Assembly: GCF_010093595.1 (NCBI RefSeq)
Contig: NW_022985451.1
Coordinates: forward strand, 893,160-957,159
Origin: Mytilinidion resinicola
Taxonomy: Eukaryota; Ascomycota; Dothideomycetes; Mytilinidiales; Mytilinidiaceae
DNA: 64,000 bases
Direction of reading: 5' to 3'
The position numbers were made by a program, and so were the translations under genes. The notes beneath the pieces were generated by a model, which searched no databases, was not told where the DNA came from, and saw only the letters and a program-made list of their open reading frames with translations. Of the stretch, positions 33,986 through 45,641 are shown in pieces. The stretch's first letter is position 1. Every line of letters starts with the position of its first letter.

Positions 33986-36900
33986 ATGAGCGTCCCTCCA
34001 AGCAAGTGGTCTTCTGAGACTTCGCTTAACCAATTGCATTCGCGCGACGAATCCGAATTACTCGATGTCATTGACCAGCTCCGCTTTCAAGGAGTTGGCC
34101 GATTCTTAGGAGAGGACGGTTTGCCACAGCTCATCGTCGCGGGAGACCAAAGTAGTGGAAAGAGCTCGGTACGGGCAAGACAAAACTCTGTCAATTGAAG
34201 ACAAACACTGAATGCGCATAGGTTCTAGAAGCTCTGACGAGAGTTCGATTTCCTATTCGGAGCAAACAATGTACCACATTCGCGACCGAGTTGAAGCTTC
34301 GTCGAAGCACCACCTCTCGGATCAGTACTCGAATCAAGCCTGGACCAAACCGTACCGAGGAGGACAAGCAACGTTTAGCGCGATTCAAGGAATCCTGTTC
34401 ATCACCAGAACAATTCCCTGAATTGATAGATCTAGCGAGAGCCTGTATGAAAGGTATAGATCGCGAGAGCTCGGAAACTTTCTTTGACGACATTCTTCAA
34501 GTGGAGATCTTTGGCCCAGATCTCGCGCCTTTGACGGTTGTTGATCTTCCTGGTATCATACATTTCCACAACAACGACCAAGAAGTATCCACGGTGTCGG
34601 ATCTCGTCCAAAAGTACATGAGACACCGCAACAGTATCATCCTCGCTGTTGTAGCGGCGAGCAACGATTATAACAACCAAATAATCCTTAAGTATGCAAC
34701 ACGAATTGTTCCCGGTGGTGAAAGAGTTCTGGGCATCATAACGAAGCCAGACACTCTGACCCCGGACTCGGATAGAGAGCTGGACTTTCTGAATCTTGCT
34801 CGGAATACCGAGATCAAATTTGAGCATGGTTGGCACGTTGTCCGAAACTGGGATTCAGATACAAAAAACAGCACTTTTGAAGAGAGAGACCAGGTCGAGC
34901 AAGATTTCTTTGAAAACAGTAGTTGGGCAGGCTTGCCTACTCTGAATCCAGGTTTAGGAATCAGCTCGTTACGGCAAAGACTAAGTGAGATCCTCCTAGA
35001 CCATATCCGTACGATCTTGCCGTCTATCCGGAAAAAGCTCAGCGAAGATCGCGAGGAGAGCGAGGGATTGCTAAGAAGACTTGGCTCGCCACGCGAAACG
35101 ACCAGAGAACAACAAGATTACCTATCTAATATCAGCGATGCGTTCTATGAGCATATGCAAGATGCTCTGGATGGAATATATCGCAGGAGCAAGTTTTTCA
35201 ATGGAGAACACAGGCGGCTGAGAGCTGTGATACGGAATCTCAATGAAGAATTTGCGATTGATATGCTTCAAAAAGGTCAAAAGTGGTATATTCTACCTGA
35301 TGATTTGGCAGAGGATTCAACACCGATCGCAAAGCTCCTCACTGGTCGAGCTTATCTCAGAAGCAAATTCCTTCATGAAGTTGTGCTTCCCTTGGTTCGA
35401 AGCGAACGGGGCCATGAGCTTCCCGGAGTCTTCAACCATCTCTTGATCGGGTCTTTGTTTCGTCGGCAAATGGAGCCCTGGGAAAATCTCGCCAAGGCTC
35501 ACATACAAAGGGTTTGGTTTGCCATCAATCGATGTCTCGAAGAAGTCCTAGGACACATCACGAATGAGACAACATGCAACAACTTGCTAATGCATGTCAT
35601 TGATCCGGCTATGAAGTCTCGGCAGCTCGAGGTCATGAAAAAGCTTCAGGAGCTACTTCTCCCTCATAGAGACTATGAGCCGATGAATCTCGACCCGACC
35701 TTCTTCCTCAACGTTCAGACAGTTAACCCTCAGAAAGAAAATTCTGGTTCGTTGGATAAGAACAGTCGTACCTCACCTGAAGACCCTTCTAACCTCGGCC
35801 CCGACTCTGGAACGGTTGGGGCCAATGACGGTCATGGAAGTCTCTCCGATCAGTATGAATGCTCGAACGCCCTGGATGCGATGCAGTCTTATTATAAGGT
35901 CAGAATCATATGTCCCTTTTAGTAAATGGAGGCTCTGTGCTGAGATGACTTCCGCTAAGACATAACGCTCGTTTAGAGAGAGGCTAATTTGATTTTCAGC
36001 CTGCCATGATCCAATTCATAAACAACGTAGCATCATTGGGCATCGAACAGTGTCTCCTTGTCGGCCTTCCAAAGATATTCTCTTCCGCCACAGTACGGAA
36101 TATGAATGATGATATACTAATTGCTGTAGCGGCAGAATCTCGAGCCATAGTCACGGAGAGGAGCCGGTTGAGTAAGAAGTTGGAACTTTTGGAGACTGGT
36201 CTGGAAACCATAAGAAGGTTCACACCACGTGGTAAGCACTCCGTTTCCTTCAAATGCATAGTACCGGTCCTAAGGTAAAGCAGGACGATGACTTACTTTT
36301 TCTTGCGTTGCAGGCATGCATGAATATAAAATGCTGCCTTCTAGCCAGCCAGATTCCAGCTCCCAGCGATCGACAAGCTCTTTACCACTGAGACAGGATA
36401 CGAAGGCAGCGTCATCAACCGCTAGCCAGCCAGTATCGATCGAAGTTGCTAGCGGCGCACTATCAAGCTATGGAAAATCGCCTGTGGTATCAGTGATAAC
36501 TGCACGCTCTCCTTTACAGCTTGCTGGTAATTCTATCCTGGCTATTCCTACTCCGAAACAGTCTCCACCGCTGCCCTCATCTACGATGGATGGTTCAAAG
36601 TCTCCTAATATTTCAAGCTCGGCTCTGAATCGACAGGACACGCCCTCGATTGACGCTTCGACCACTGGCACTGCCGGTAGTGGACCTTTTGTCAAGCTTG
36701 GAACTACTTCCCCGAAACTGGCTGGTACATCTTCCTTGGCTCCAACCCCAATCACGCCTCTCGCTTTGTATTCCACCAGCAAAGATGATGCAAGCCCGTC
36801 TGATAGTTCAAGCATATCACGGGACCAGCAAGATGAGCCTTTAACTGGCAATACAAACACTGGAGCCACTGACAGTGGACGTCCCGGCAAGCAAGAAACC

Positions 36901-37413
36901 ACCCCCTCGATATCCACCAGCGTTTCCAACTTGCTAACTCCGGCTCCGACTCCACATCCATCTTTGTTCCCATCTTTTAAAGCTGCTGCGAGACCGCCTG
37001 GCACTCTGCTTCCATATGACAACCCTACGAGGAAGCCTTCATTTGGCGGTAGTGGGCTTTTTGGCGGCGGAGGCCTCGATTCAAGCACAAACAAGCCTTT
37101 ATTCGACTCCAAGAAGACCAGCACATCCGGTGGTGGAATATTCGGCAGCGGAAGCATCGATTCAAGCCTGAATAAGCCGTTGTTCGGAGGCTTCGCTTCC
37201 AACCTAAGCCAGACTTCATTTGGCTCTGCACCCTCGGAACGCAAAGCGAACAATGGCACTGCTGGTACACCCTTTCATACCACCATAGAGCGAGATGGTA
37301 ACTCTGGGTGGCAGCTTTGCCAGAGCATTACTTTCCAGCCCGAATATCAGCACTATTCTCTGGAGGAATTGAGGGTTGTGGACTATGCCCAAAGCAGACG
37401 GTATGGTAGCTAG
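33986..37413 (+). CDS. Mx/dynamin-type GTPase with FG-nucleoporin-like (Nup98-like) tail
   Basis: Four exons (33986-34168, 34222-35898, 36000-36231, 36314-37413) with introns of 53, 101 and 82 bp give 1,063 residues. GTPase domain: P-loop GDQSSGKSS (53-61), switch CTTFATEL (about 78-85), DLPG (169-172), TKPD (225-228). The dynamin middle/stalk region runs to ~620 and the GED-like helix (IAVAAESRAIVTERSRLSKKLELL) to ~697. The tail (698-1063) is Ser/Thr/Pro-rich; from about 940 it carries FGGSGLFGGGGLDSS and IFGSGSIDSSLNKPLFGGF, with two copies of DSSxNKPLF. It ends with QSITFQPEYQHYSLEELR and DYAQSRRYGS, which resembles the conserved EYxxxSxEELRxxDY segment after the GLFG region in Nup98 proteins. 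The GTPase calling is firm; the nucleoporin likeness is by eye. Confidence 0.88.
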
Positions 37414-38838
37414 AATGAAACGAGCTAGCTGGCAGCTTCGACTATAGTGCTGCATTTGAAAACATTGGGACCATCAGTCGATGGATCACGAGACTATTCG
37501 AAAAAATTTTATACCATCCGCCATTCCACGATAGGTAAGACTACGCGAGTGTAGTATCTGGGACATGGCCGATTCAAGTGCTCGCAGAGTTGAATGATGA
37601 CTGGAGAAGGCAGTGTATCAAATAGAGTCTGCTTTCATTTAGACTTTGGTTAGTTTCATTGAATACACTGAGTCTGGAAATCGTATCTTTGAATATGCCT
37701 TGTTGTGGTTGTTCTACCAGTTCGAATATAGAAACTACAGTATAAAGCTCGCGGGTCCCACCGGCGAGAGTCTACTTTTGAACTGTCTTTTATTATTCCA
37801 CATTGACATCGCTGATTGGAGCTTATGTGATTTTAAGGCAGATATTTTACCTATCACGTGCACGTGTGACTAAAGTAGACTAGCCTAGTCCCAATTTTAG
37901 CGTGCCCCCTCGACAACGCGTTTCCGACGCGATCAACCCGACTCACATCTTCCAACTCTCGCCCATGAGAACAACACATTTTCCGAACATATCGACTCGC
38001 TGAAAAAGACGGCCACCTCTAACAACTCCCGCTACAAGTTCCTTGAAGCGATTATAATCGACGACTCCTGATTCGACATGCATCATTGCGGCACAGCAGC
38101 GCTTCCTGATATGATGTTCCTAATTGCAACGTAGGAAGGCAACTCGCCTGGATGAAACACCATTGGCCATCTTGCGTCATACCATCCTTTCTCGACTGAT
38201 CATGGGAGTTCATCGGAGCGTGTCAGCCTCCAGGAACCCCGGCACTAACATACCGGTTCAGGAAGACGAAGGTCTGATCTCGCAGCCATGGTCTATTTAC
38301 AGATCAACTCTGAGGCAGCTCCACAGTCTTACGCTCTTTGCTCATTGGTTCTTGCTGCAACGGTCTGCAAATAGCGTCTAGTCTCTCGTCTTGCATCCTA
38401 CGGAGATGGACCTCACACGGAAGCAGTGACCCCGCTGTCTGCCGTAGCCAGAGAGGTATTGGAAAAGCTCTGAAAGACTCGCTGGAGTGTTCCAAGCGAT
38501 GGTAAATCAGTCTGCACAGATACACCACGATACTTGGTAGCATCCAACCCACCAACTTTAGACTAAGGCCGCCCCGTTCTTTTCATGGCTTAGACTTCGT
38601 AAGTTCCAGGTATGTTTCGAGATTTCAAGAACTAGCTAGTCTTCAAATATGTGTCACGTTTGAGGCAACCTGGACGAATATGCTGGTATGGACGGCGCTT
38701 AGCCAACCTCCTCCGAGTACAAGACGGTCGACTTGTCCCATAACTTTAGAGTATACCTTTTTACGTTCTTCGCAAATACAGATCTGAAGTCTCTTTCTCC
38801 TATTCCATAGTCATCCGCTCGTCTGTCAGCATACAACA
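37414..38838. other. Spacer between the two dynamin genes
   Basis: 1.4 kb with no supported gene. It holds the second 25-bp copy (38082-38106). Confidence 0.45.
38082..38106 (+). repeat. 25-bp exact repeat upstream of second dynamin gene
   Basis: Exact copy of 33429-33453. Confidence 0.85.
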
Positions 38839-41529
38839 ATGTCGCCAACGGAATTCGAGACACCTTTACTCGACCAAATCTACTCTCATGACCAAGTCGA
38901 ACTCTTCGATACTATCGATAGGCTTAGGCATCATGATGCCTGCAGAGAAGCTGGGCTTCCGCAGCTTATAGTGTGTGGAGGTTAGTAAAGAGTATCTCTT
39001 GACTTCTATCATTGCAATACTAATAAATAGCGAAGACCAGAGCAGTGGAAAATCTTCGATTCTGGCTGGTTTGACGGGCCTGCCATTTCCAACCAAAGAC
39101 GGCCTTTGCACAACATTTGCTACCGAGCTGGTGATACGAAGGGGAAACTACACACGCTTATCGAGTTCGATCAAGCCTGGACCAAATCGAAGTCTTCTAG
39201 AAACGCAACGTTTGCTCAATTTCCAGTCGAACTTTTCTTCACCCGATAAGATCTCGGAGTTGATCGAGGATGCGAAGACTTATATGAGAGCAGGTTCCCA
39301 CACCACTGCGAACGCGTTCTCGGAGGATATCCTCCAGATCGAAATAGTTGGGCCAAAGCGCGTGCCTTTGACGATTGTCGACCTTCCTGGCTTGATTCAG
39401 AGTGTGAATGATGGTCAGAGAGCAAAAGACGTGGAGTTTGTGCATACGCTCGTCAAAGGGTACATGGAAAAACCGCGAAGTATCATACTCGCCGTCGTCT
39501 CTGCGAAGAGCGAACGCGCAGCACAGAGAATTCTTCGTTACACGCAGGAAATAGATTCCAAGGGCACGAGAACCTTAGGTAAGCACACTTCCACTATTTT
39601 GACAGAATTCGCAGCGCTATTACTAAACCTTTTGACATAGGTATTATCACGAAGCCAGATACCCTAGATTCTGGGTCTGAAAACGAGGCAAGCTATGTTA
39701 CTTTGGCCCGAAACGAGTCGGTACATCTCAACCTCGGATGGCATGTGGTCAAGAATCGCAGTTACCAGACGAGGCTGTGTTCGGATGAGGAAAGAGACGC
39801 CGCCGAAACAGAATTCTTTTCTGCTGGAAAATGGGCATCTATTTCTCCAGGCCATCGTGGTATCGAATCTCTACGAACAAGGCTAGGAGACATCCTACAG
39901 AAGCACATATGCGACGAGCTACCGTTTCTCAGAGCGGATTTAAAAATAGCTCTCGACAAAAGCCGTCGAAGACGCGAAAAGCTGGGTATACCTCGGATCG
40001 GCAAAGATGATCACCAAAAATTTCTCATCAAGGTCAGCGAACACTTCCAGACGATCTGTCGGGATGCTGTGAATGCCTCGTATACCTCACCAATTTTCAA
40101 TCTATCATCCTCGCACGCACAAGCAACGCGACTTCGGGGCCGGGTCCAAAACCTGAACATGGACTTCGCTAGGCTGATGTACACGAATGGCCATACGACT
40201 CATATTGTTGGAGATGGTGATGCGGTAACCAGATCATGGTTAATCCGGCCCGGCCTTGAGTTGGAATTTCAACCCGACGGTTCGGAAGTCCAGACAAGAT
40301 CAAGATTCTTGAAGGTGATTGCCGACCTAGACACGAAAAGTAGAGGCGATGAACTTCCTGGTTTGTCTAATCCTCATCTTATCGGAGACCTCTTCAAAGA
40401 GCAATCAAAACGCTGGGGCCCTATCGGGGAGTATCATCTCCAAAGAGTGCAAAAGGCCGTCATGGAATTTTTAGAACGTCTTCTGGAACACATAACGGAT
40501 CCCAGGACAGCCAACAGCTTGATGATGGAATTGATTGAAAACAAGATGGAGGAAATGGGGAGAGACTTAGATGCTAAGCTTCAGGAGCTGGTCTCGCCAT
40601 ACACGTCTTGCCATCCCATTACTTACGACGGCAACTTCATCAATCAAATTCGGCAAGCGCGAGCTGAGCGACAGGACCATGACATACAGGATAAAAAGGC
40701 ACAGCTTTTGGGCAATGCTGAACAGGTCAAAAATCCTAAGAAGTCGCCGGAAGACTTTGCAAACTCCGAGATTTTAGATGGCTTGCAGGCGTACTACAAT
40801 GTGAGTAGCAATGTACATATAATGAATCTCGCCCTCCGTTTATCCTAGATAATCCGTAATGTTGCTAACGCCTCGTATTAGGTAGCGATCCAAGTTTTCA
40901 TCAGCAATATTACTGTTCTTGCCGTCGAGAAGTGCTTGATTTCTAAACTTCCGGCGATCTTCGACGGTTCAACAGTCTTGGGATTGACCGAGGATCAGCT
41001 AGAAGCTATTGCTGGGGAGTCAGCAGAGGTTCGACGCGAACGTTCCAGCCTAGACGATAAAATTGAAGACTTGGAATATGGATACGAACTTCTAAAGACT
41101 TATGCCCGACACGGTGCTAGTCATAGTTCTCGTCCAAGTATACATGTTACGGCTGGTAATCAGGAAGAGAGCAGACATCTCAAGGCGGAGCAGGAGAACA
41201 AGAATTCCGGGTCGCAGTCTCGTTCAAGCCGCAGGTCAAGGGCGGCAACACCCTCTACACCATCCTCGTCGTTGGATGGATCTTCACCGTCCTCGTCACC
41301 GCCACCCAGTGAAGCTCGAAGCACGTCATCTTTATCGTCGTATGGTGTGTCTGATACTGAAGAGAGAAAGGATGCACGAAATCTGTCTTCCGCAGTATCC
41401 ACTCCGTCCCGCACGAAGAAAGGAGAGCGAAGAATACGCAGTTCCAGGTCAGGAGTATCGCTGGACCAACAATTTGGAGACTTGTTACTACCTAGAGAGG
41501 GGATTTCAAGCCATGACGGACCAGTCTAG
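38839..41529 (+). CDS. Mx/dynamin-type GTPase, second tandem paralogue
   Basis: Four exons (38839-38980, 39036-39578, 39641-40800, 40882-41529) with introns of 55, 62 and 81 bp give 830 residues. GTPase motifs: GDQSSGKSS (47-55), CTTFATELVIRR, DLPG (163-166) and TKPD (232-235). The stalk and a GED-like segment (ITVLAVEKCLISKLPAIF, then AIAGESAEVRRERSSLDDKI) follow. The C-terminal ~130 residues are Ser/Arg-rich and disordered, without the FG repeats of its neighbour. The shared plan, equivalent intron in the P-loop region and same intron position before the GED indicate tandem duplication. Sequence identity is moderate by eye, so the duplication is old. Cellular role unknown; family members remodel membranes. 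Confidence 0.9.
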
Positions 41530-44500
41530 TCATGAACCAATGATCTTTAATAGACTAAAGATGTGAAAAGGTCTATTTCCAGCATGCCAACCTTTTCCTG
41601 TAGTTTGAAAGTATGATTTCTTGCCGCGGTCTCATTCCCTTTGTCTATTTCACTCTTTGCTCATTGGTCGCTCGTTTTGCAAATCAAACACTCATCTTAT
41701 CTTCGCGGCCTGTCAATTCACATAGCTTTCAATTTGGATCCTCGTACCAATATCTTGATGTTCTGGCATTAATGGCGTGCATTGCAAGTCTCTAATTACA
41801 CAGAAGCGCATAGGAAGTAGTCTTGGATACAGCATTCTTAAGTTAAAAGAGGACATGCGATGGGGGAAGATATAAGTTTACTTACGTGGGGATTTGAGGG
41901 ATTATCGCGATCCACGAACCATGAGGATTCTGTTGTTGGTACCGAATCATCTTCGAATAGCATGATTGGCTGGAATACCGTCATTTCGCACCTATCATCA
42001 ACAACTCTTCGCCTCTGGTGACCGAAACGATCCAATCGATCCGCTAGGGCTTGAAGCATCGAAACACCACTTCTCCCACGTCTGATATCATCGCGAAATG
42101 TATCAGCTGACGGCACACTGGTTCTTCTGGACCCAACCGGTCCGAATCAGGCACGATACCTCGACTACTCGCGCACACCGCTCTTAACGATGAACACACT
42201 GCATACTAACGTCCTGACAGGGAGATCAAAGACCTCTTCTAGACCCACGCCGGTACCGGTCAATATGTGTACATCATGTACCCGAAGGAAGGCGACGACA
42301 GCAGACTAGCGGGCGTTCCTGAGCCACGTCTCGCTCATCACTTGAGCCGCGCAGGCCGCGCGTGGGATGATTTGCCTTGGATCGTGGACTTATCCAATGG
42401 CTCTGACTGGCTGCCGTAGGTCCGATATCACAGCAGGCAACGGGTGCCTTGGTCAGGTGTGCAAAAGAGATATGCGTGAAGGACAGGTAAGTGAGGCCAG
42501 CCAGTCAACGTCAGCCAGAGGCAGCTTACACAGGCCCATCCATGCCCCCGTCAGCCTTACGGAGAGCGAGTCAGCCTTCCCGCTTTCGATCTCAGCATGA
42601 TATCTCCTGCGTGCGTTGGATGCATGGGTGTGGTGGTCCCGCGTGGGGAAACAGGCGGACAGGGCAAGTCCGGGCTGCAACTCACGTACCACGGCACGTA
42701 CATCTATCGACTGACGTTTTGCATTATGCGCCCTGCAACTACGATTACAGCTGTAGCGAGTCGTGACGAAGCACGAAGACTGATAATGGAGACTGCAGTG
42801 CCGCTAGCAAAACCCGTCACATGAGGACTTCAAAGAAGCGGTGGGCAAATACTGCCACGCCACGCTGATGCGACAGCGAGGTCTGAGCAGCATACGACGA
42901 AGGAACGCTGAAGGAACGACGACGCGCTGGGCGGAGGGAGTCGGCCACTCGTACGGCTCTGCGGTGGTTTTGTAGGGCGATAGTGATATCTTGGTTGACG
43001 TCGACCTCTCCCCTGCGCGACTCGTCTACGCCCCGTGACGGGACGGCGGCCCAGCCACAGCTCTCGCATCCCACCTGTCGCTTTGGGCATGCCGAAGCCT
43101 GCTGGGCACCGTGCTGGCCATGCCGCTATCCAGCTCCCTCCGGCCCCGCCGAACCGTGCCGAGGACAGACGGGCGCAGGGAACGTTCGGAGCTGACCGCC
43201 TCGACATCGCAGGTCCAGTGACCCGCGCGCGCAGCTGGCGCACGCCAATGGCAGACTGCAGACGCGACGTGCCGGGAGGCTTGGAATTGAGCACATGGGG
43301 GGCAGTGCAAGAGTGGGGAGCAAATTGGAGAGCACCGCGAAGCCGCAAGCACAGCACAGCAAGGCGCGAGGCGCGACGTGTGCGAGGGCCTGGGCGACGG
43401 GCAGGTCATCACGTCGAAAGAGCATGCAGGCGCCTGCAGAAACGTCACCATGCAGGCCCAATCGGCCGTGGGCCGTGGATCCCTGCTGCCCACGCCGCCA
43501 AGGAGAGAGCGTGCTGAGGAGCGAGCAAAAAGCAAGGACAGCGCACACAACACGCCGTGCGAAGGGGACGAAATTGCCCGATTCTCAATTGACCGTAGCC
43601 CGAGCACAGCGCCCACAAGGGAGGCTGGGGGATGCCGGCCCGGGCGACGACGCGACATCTGCGGCCAGGATTGCAGACGCCGCCAAGCTCCAGAACATGG
43701 TGACGGATGCGCTGCACTCTGCAATCCAGTCTGCAACGGCCAGAATGCCATGCGTGGCATGCAAACGGTTCGCAGCGCCGATCGTGCGAGTTATGCAAGG
43801 CAGGGGTATTGCAGTCCTCCTCGTTGGTCCACGGGCATCTGGACAATCAAATAAAAGCCGCAAGCGCAGATCGGGCAAATGCATGGCACGCCGCCATTGG
43901 AGGGATGGGGTGTGAATTATGTTTGATTTGGGACAACCTGTCCTCATCGACTGCCGTACAGGTATCCCAACGTGGTCCTCATGCGGAACCGACCAATGGC
44001 TACTCCCAAGCAAATATGCTTTCGTGTCATTCTAAGCCTGTGCAACCTGGACATGAGAGGGAACAAGAAGGAAATGAAGAAAAGGCTAATATTTACAGTT
44101 GCGATGGAGAAAAGGTGAAACGACCGGTGAGAACTTTTGTTGGATCTGAACGCCCGGGAAGAACCTTGCTTTTGAAACGATTTCGTTTTCCTCGACGCTG
44201 ATAACGCCTTTCCAAAGCAGAAGAAGTCGACTTTGACACCAAGCACCGAAGTTCCATGAGACCACCGAGGAATAACGCCACCAGATTATGCACAAGCGCT
44301 CAACGCGGGGGAAGATGCTGAGGAGATGCAAGAAAGCGATCGCCGCCGCAGCGGGGAAGAGCGGAAGTCGTCTAGGATGGGGAAGCGAAGTGGGACAAAA
44401 GTGGGAGAGAGGCTCCAGGCCTCACTTCATCCTCTTCTCGCCTCGCCCCGCTCCGACAGACTTGCAGCGAAGCTGAGAAGAGGTGTGGGTATCTTAGGCG

Positions 44501-44543
44501 TGCAAGGCGTAAAAAATGAAGCAAGCGAGGAACCTTTCAGCGC
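41530..44543. other. Intergenic, 3 kb, GC-rich in its second half
   Basis: No gene is supported. A minus-strand open frame at 41838-42116 runs into a good donor (CAC|GTAAGTAAAC) and could be an exon, but no partner exon or domain was found. Overlapping open frames at 42.8-44.0 kb look like high-GC noise. Confidence 0.4.
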
Positions 44544-45641
44544 TCATAGCGACTTCTCCAGCTTCACCAGCTCCTCGAATGCATCGCGCCACTTGCGCGT
44601 CTCCTCCTTGCTTGGCTTGGGGAGAGGCTTGCGGGCGTGCCCTCCGTAGCCAAAGTGGGCCATCAGCGCTGCCTTGGTGCCAATGATGCCGCCCTGGATG
44701 GCGGCCCAGTCCCCGCGGGCTACGATGGCTTGCAGCCTGCGTGCTTCCTTCAGCTCGCCGGCCTCGAAGAGATTCATTAGCTTGACGCAGGCTTTGGGCG
44801 CGATGTTGGCCATTCCGCCAATGACACCTGAGCCGCCACCGATCAAGGTCTGGAGGGTGAAGTCGACAGAGCCGCCCATGCACATGAAGCCCGAGCCTGG
44901 CTCGGAGACGGTCGCGGCACGGGTCGCGGCTGCGATGCGGTTCAGCTTGCCGGTGTTGCCGCAGGTCAGCTTGCAGCCGACGATATTGTGGTGCTGCGCG
45001 AGTTCGATGATGGCGTCCGAATTGAGGTCCAGGCCCGACACCGCTCCGGGGTAGTTGTAGATCAGGATAGGAACCGGGGATGCACTGGCGACATCCTTGA
45101 AGAAGCTAACAATAGTATTTTTGGAGAAGAGGCCCTGGTAATATGCGGGGGGCAACACCAACGCATAGTCACCGCCATCAGCTGCAGCTTCATTGCAGAG
45201 TTCGATCGTCTCCTTGGTTGATTGGGCGCCACATCCAACGATGATGGGCATGTAGCCAAAGCCTGCGTCGTCAAGAGCCTTGCGAGTCGTCCGGGTAACG
45301 AGGCTACGCTCCTTGTGGGAGAGGTGCACCGCCTCGCCATTGGAGCCCTGAGTGGTGATACCGGCCACGCCCGCCTTGGCTAAACGGACAGCATGCATTG
45401 ATGTGGTTTTGACATCTACGTCTTCTGTGGCGGAGTCGAAGAAAGCAACCGTGGGGACGTAGATGCCTGGCAGCAATGGACGGTGGATGTCCATGGATTC
45501 TACAGAACTCGTCTCGAAGTTGTCGAAGTGAGCCTGGTTGAAGATGTGCTGCGCTGCCTGAGAGCGAACAGAGAGGCCGTTGAAGCTGTTCCCGTTGGTG
45601 AAGCTGCCGTTCGGAGAAGGCGCGTCGTTGTGAGGAGACAT
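44544..45641 (-). CDS. DHDPS-family aldolase (2-keto-3-deoxy acid / 4-hydroxy-2-oxoglutarate type)
   Basis: Single exon, 365 residues. Members are class I aldolases that form a Schiff base with pyruvate or a 2-oxo acid. Visible motifs: PGIYVPTVAFFDS at the start of the barrel, GSNGE (99-103, replacing the GTTGE of true dihydrodipicolinate synthases), the tyrosine in IYNYPGAVSG (Tyr 195) and the Schiff-base lysine in VGCKLTCGNTGKL (Lys 224). Fungi do not make lysine by the DHDPS route, so roles in sugar-acid (for example galacturonate or rhamnose) or hydroxyproline breakdown are more likely; I cannot choose among them. The ~50-residue N-terminal extension is low-complexity. Confidence 0.88.
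   Translation of the reverse strand: MSPHNDAPSPNGSFTNGNSFNGLSVRSQAAQHIFNQAHFDNFETSSVESMDIHRPLLPGIYVPTVAFFDSATEDVDVKTTSMHAVRLAKAGVAGITTQGSNGEAVHLSHKERSLVTRTTRKALDDAGFGYMPIIVGCGAQSTKETIELCNEAAADGGDYALVLPPAYYQGLFSKNTIVSFFKDVASASPVPILIYNYPGAVSGLDLNSDAIIELAQHHNIVGCKLTCGNTGKLNRIAAATRAATVSEPGSGFMCMGGSVDFTLQTLIGGGSGVIGGMANIAPKACVKLMNLFEAGELKEARRLQAIVARGDWAAIQGGIIGTKAALMAHFGYGGHARKPLPKPSKEETRKWRDAFEELVKLEKSL

Noticed and set aside
36468..37259. 263-residue minus-strand open frame opposite the first dynamin tail
   Set aside because: It mirrors the Ser/Pro-rich coding strand; low-complexity antisense frames of this kind are expected.
41838..42116. 92-residue minus-strand frame followed by a good intron donor
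   Set aside because: Looks exon-like but I found neither an acceptor-linked partner nor a known domain.
43026..43760. 244-residue minus-strand frame and matching plus-strand frames
   Set aside because: GC-rich sequence open in several frames on both strands; amino-acid composition is Arg/Pro/Ser-skewed and no motif is seen.
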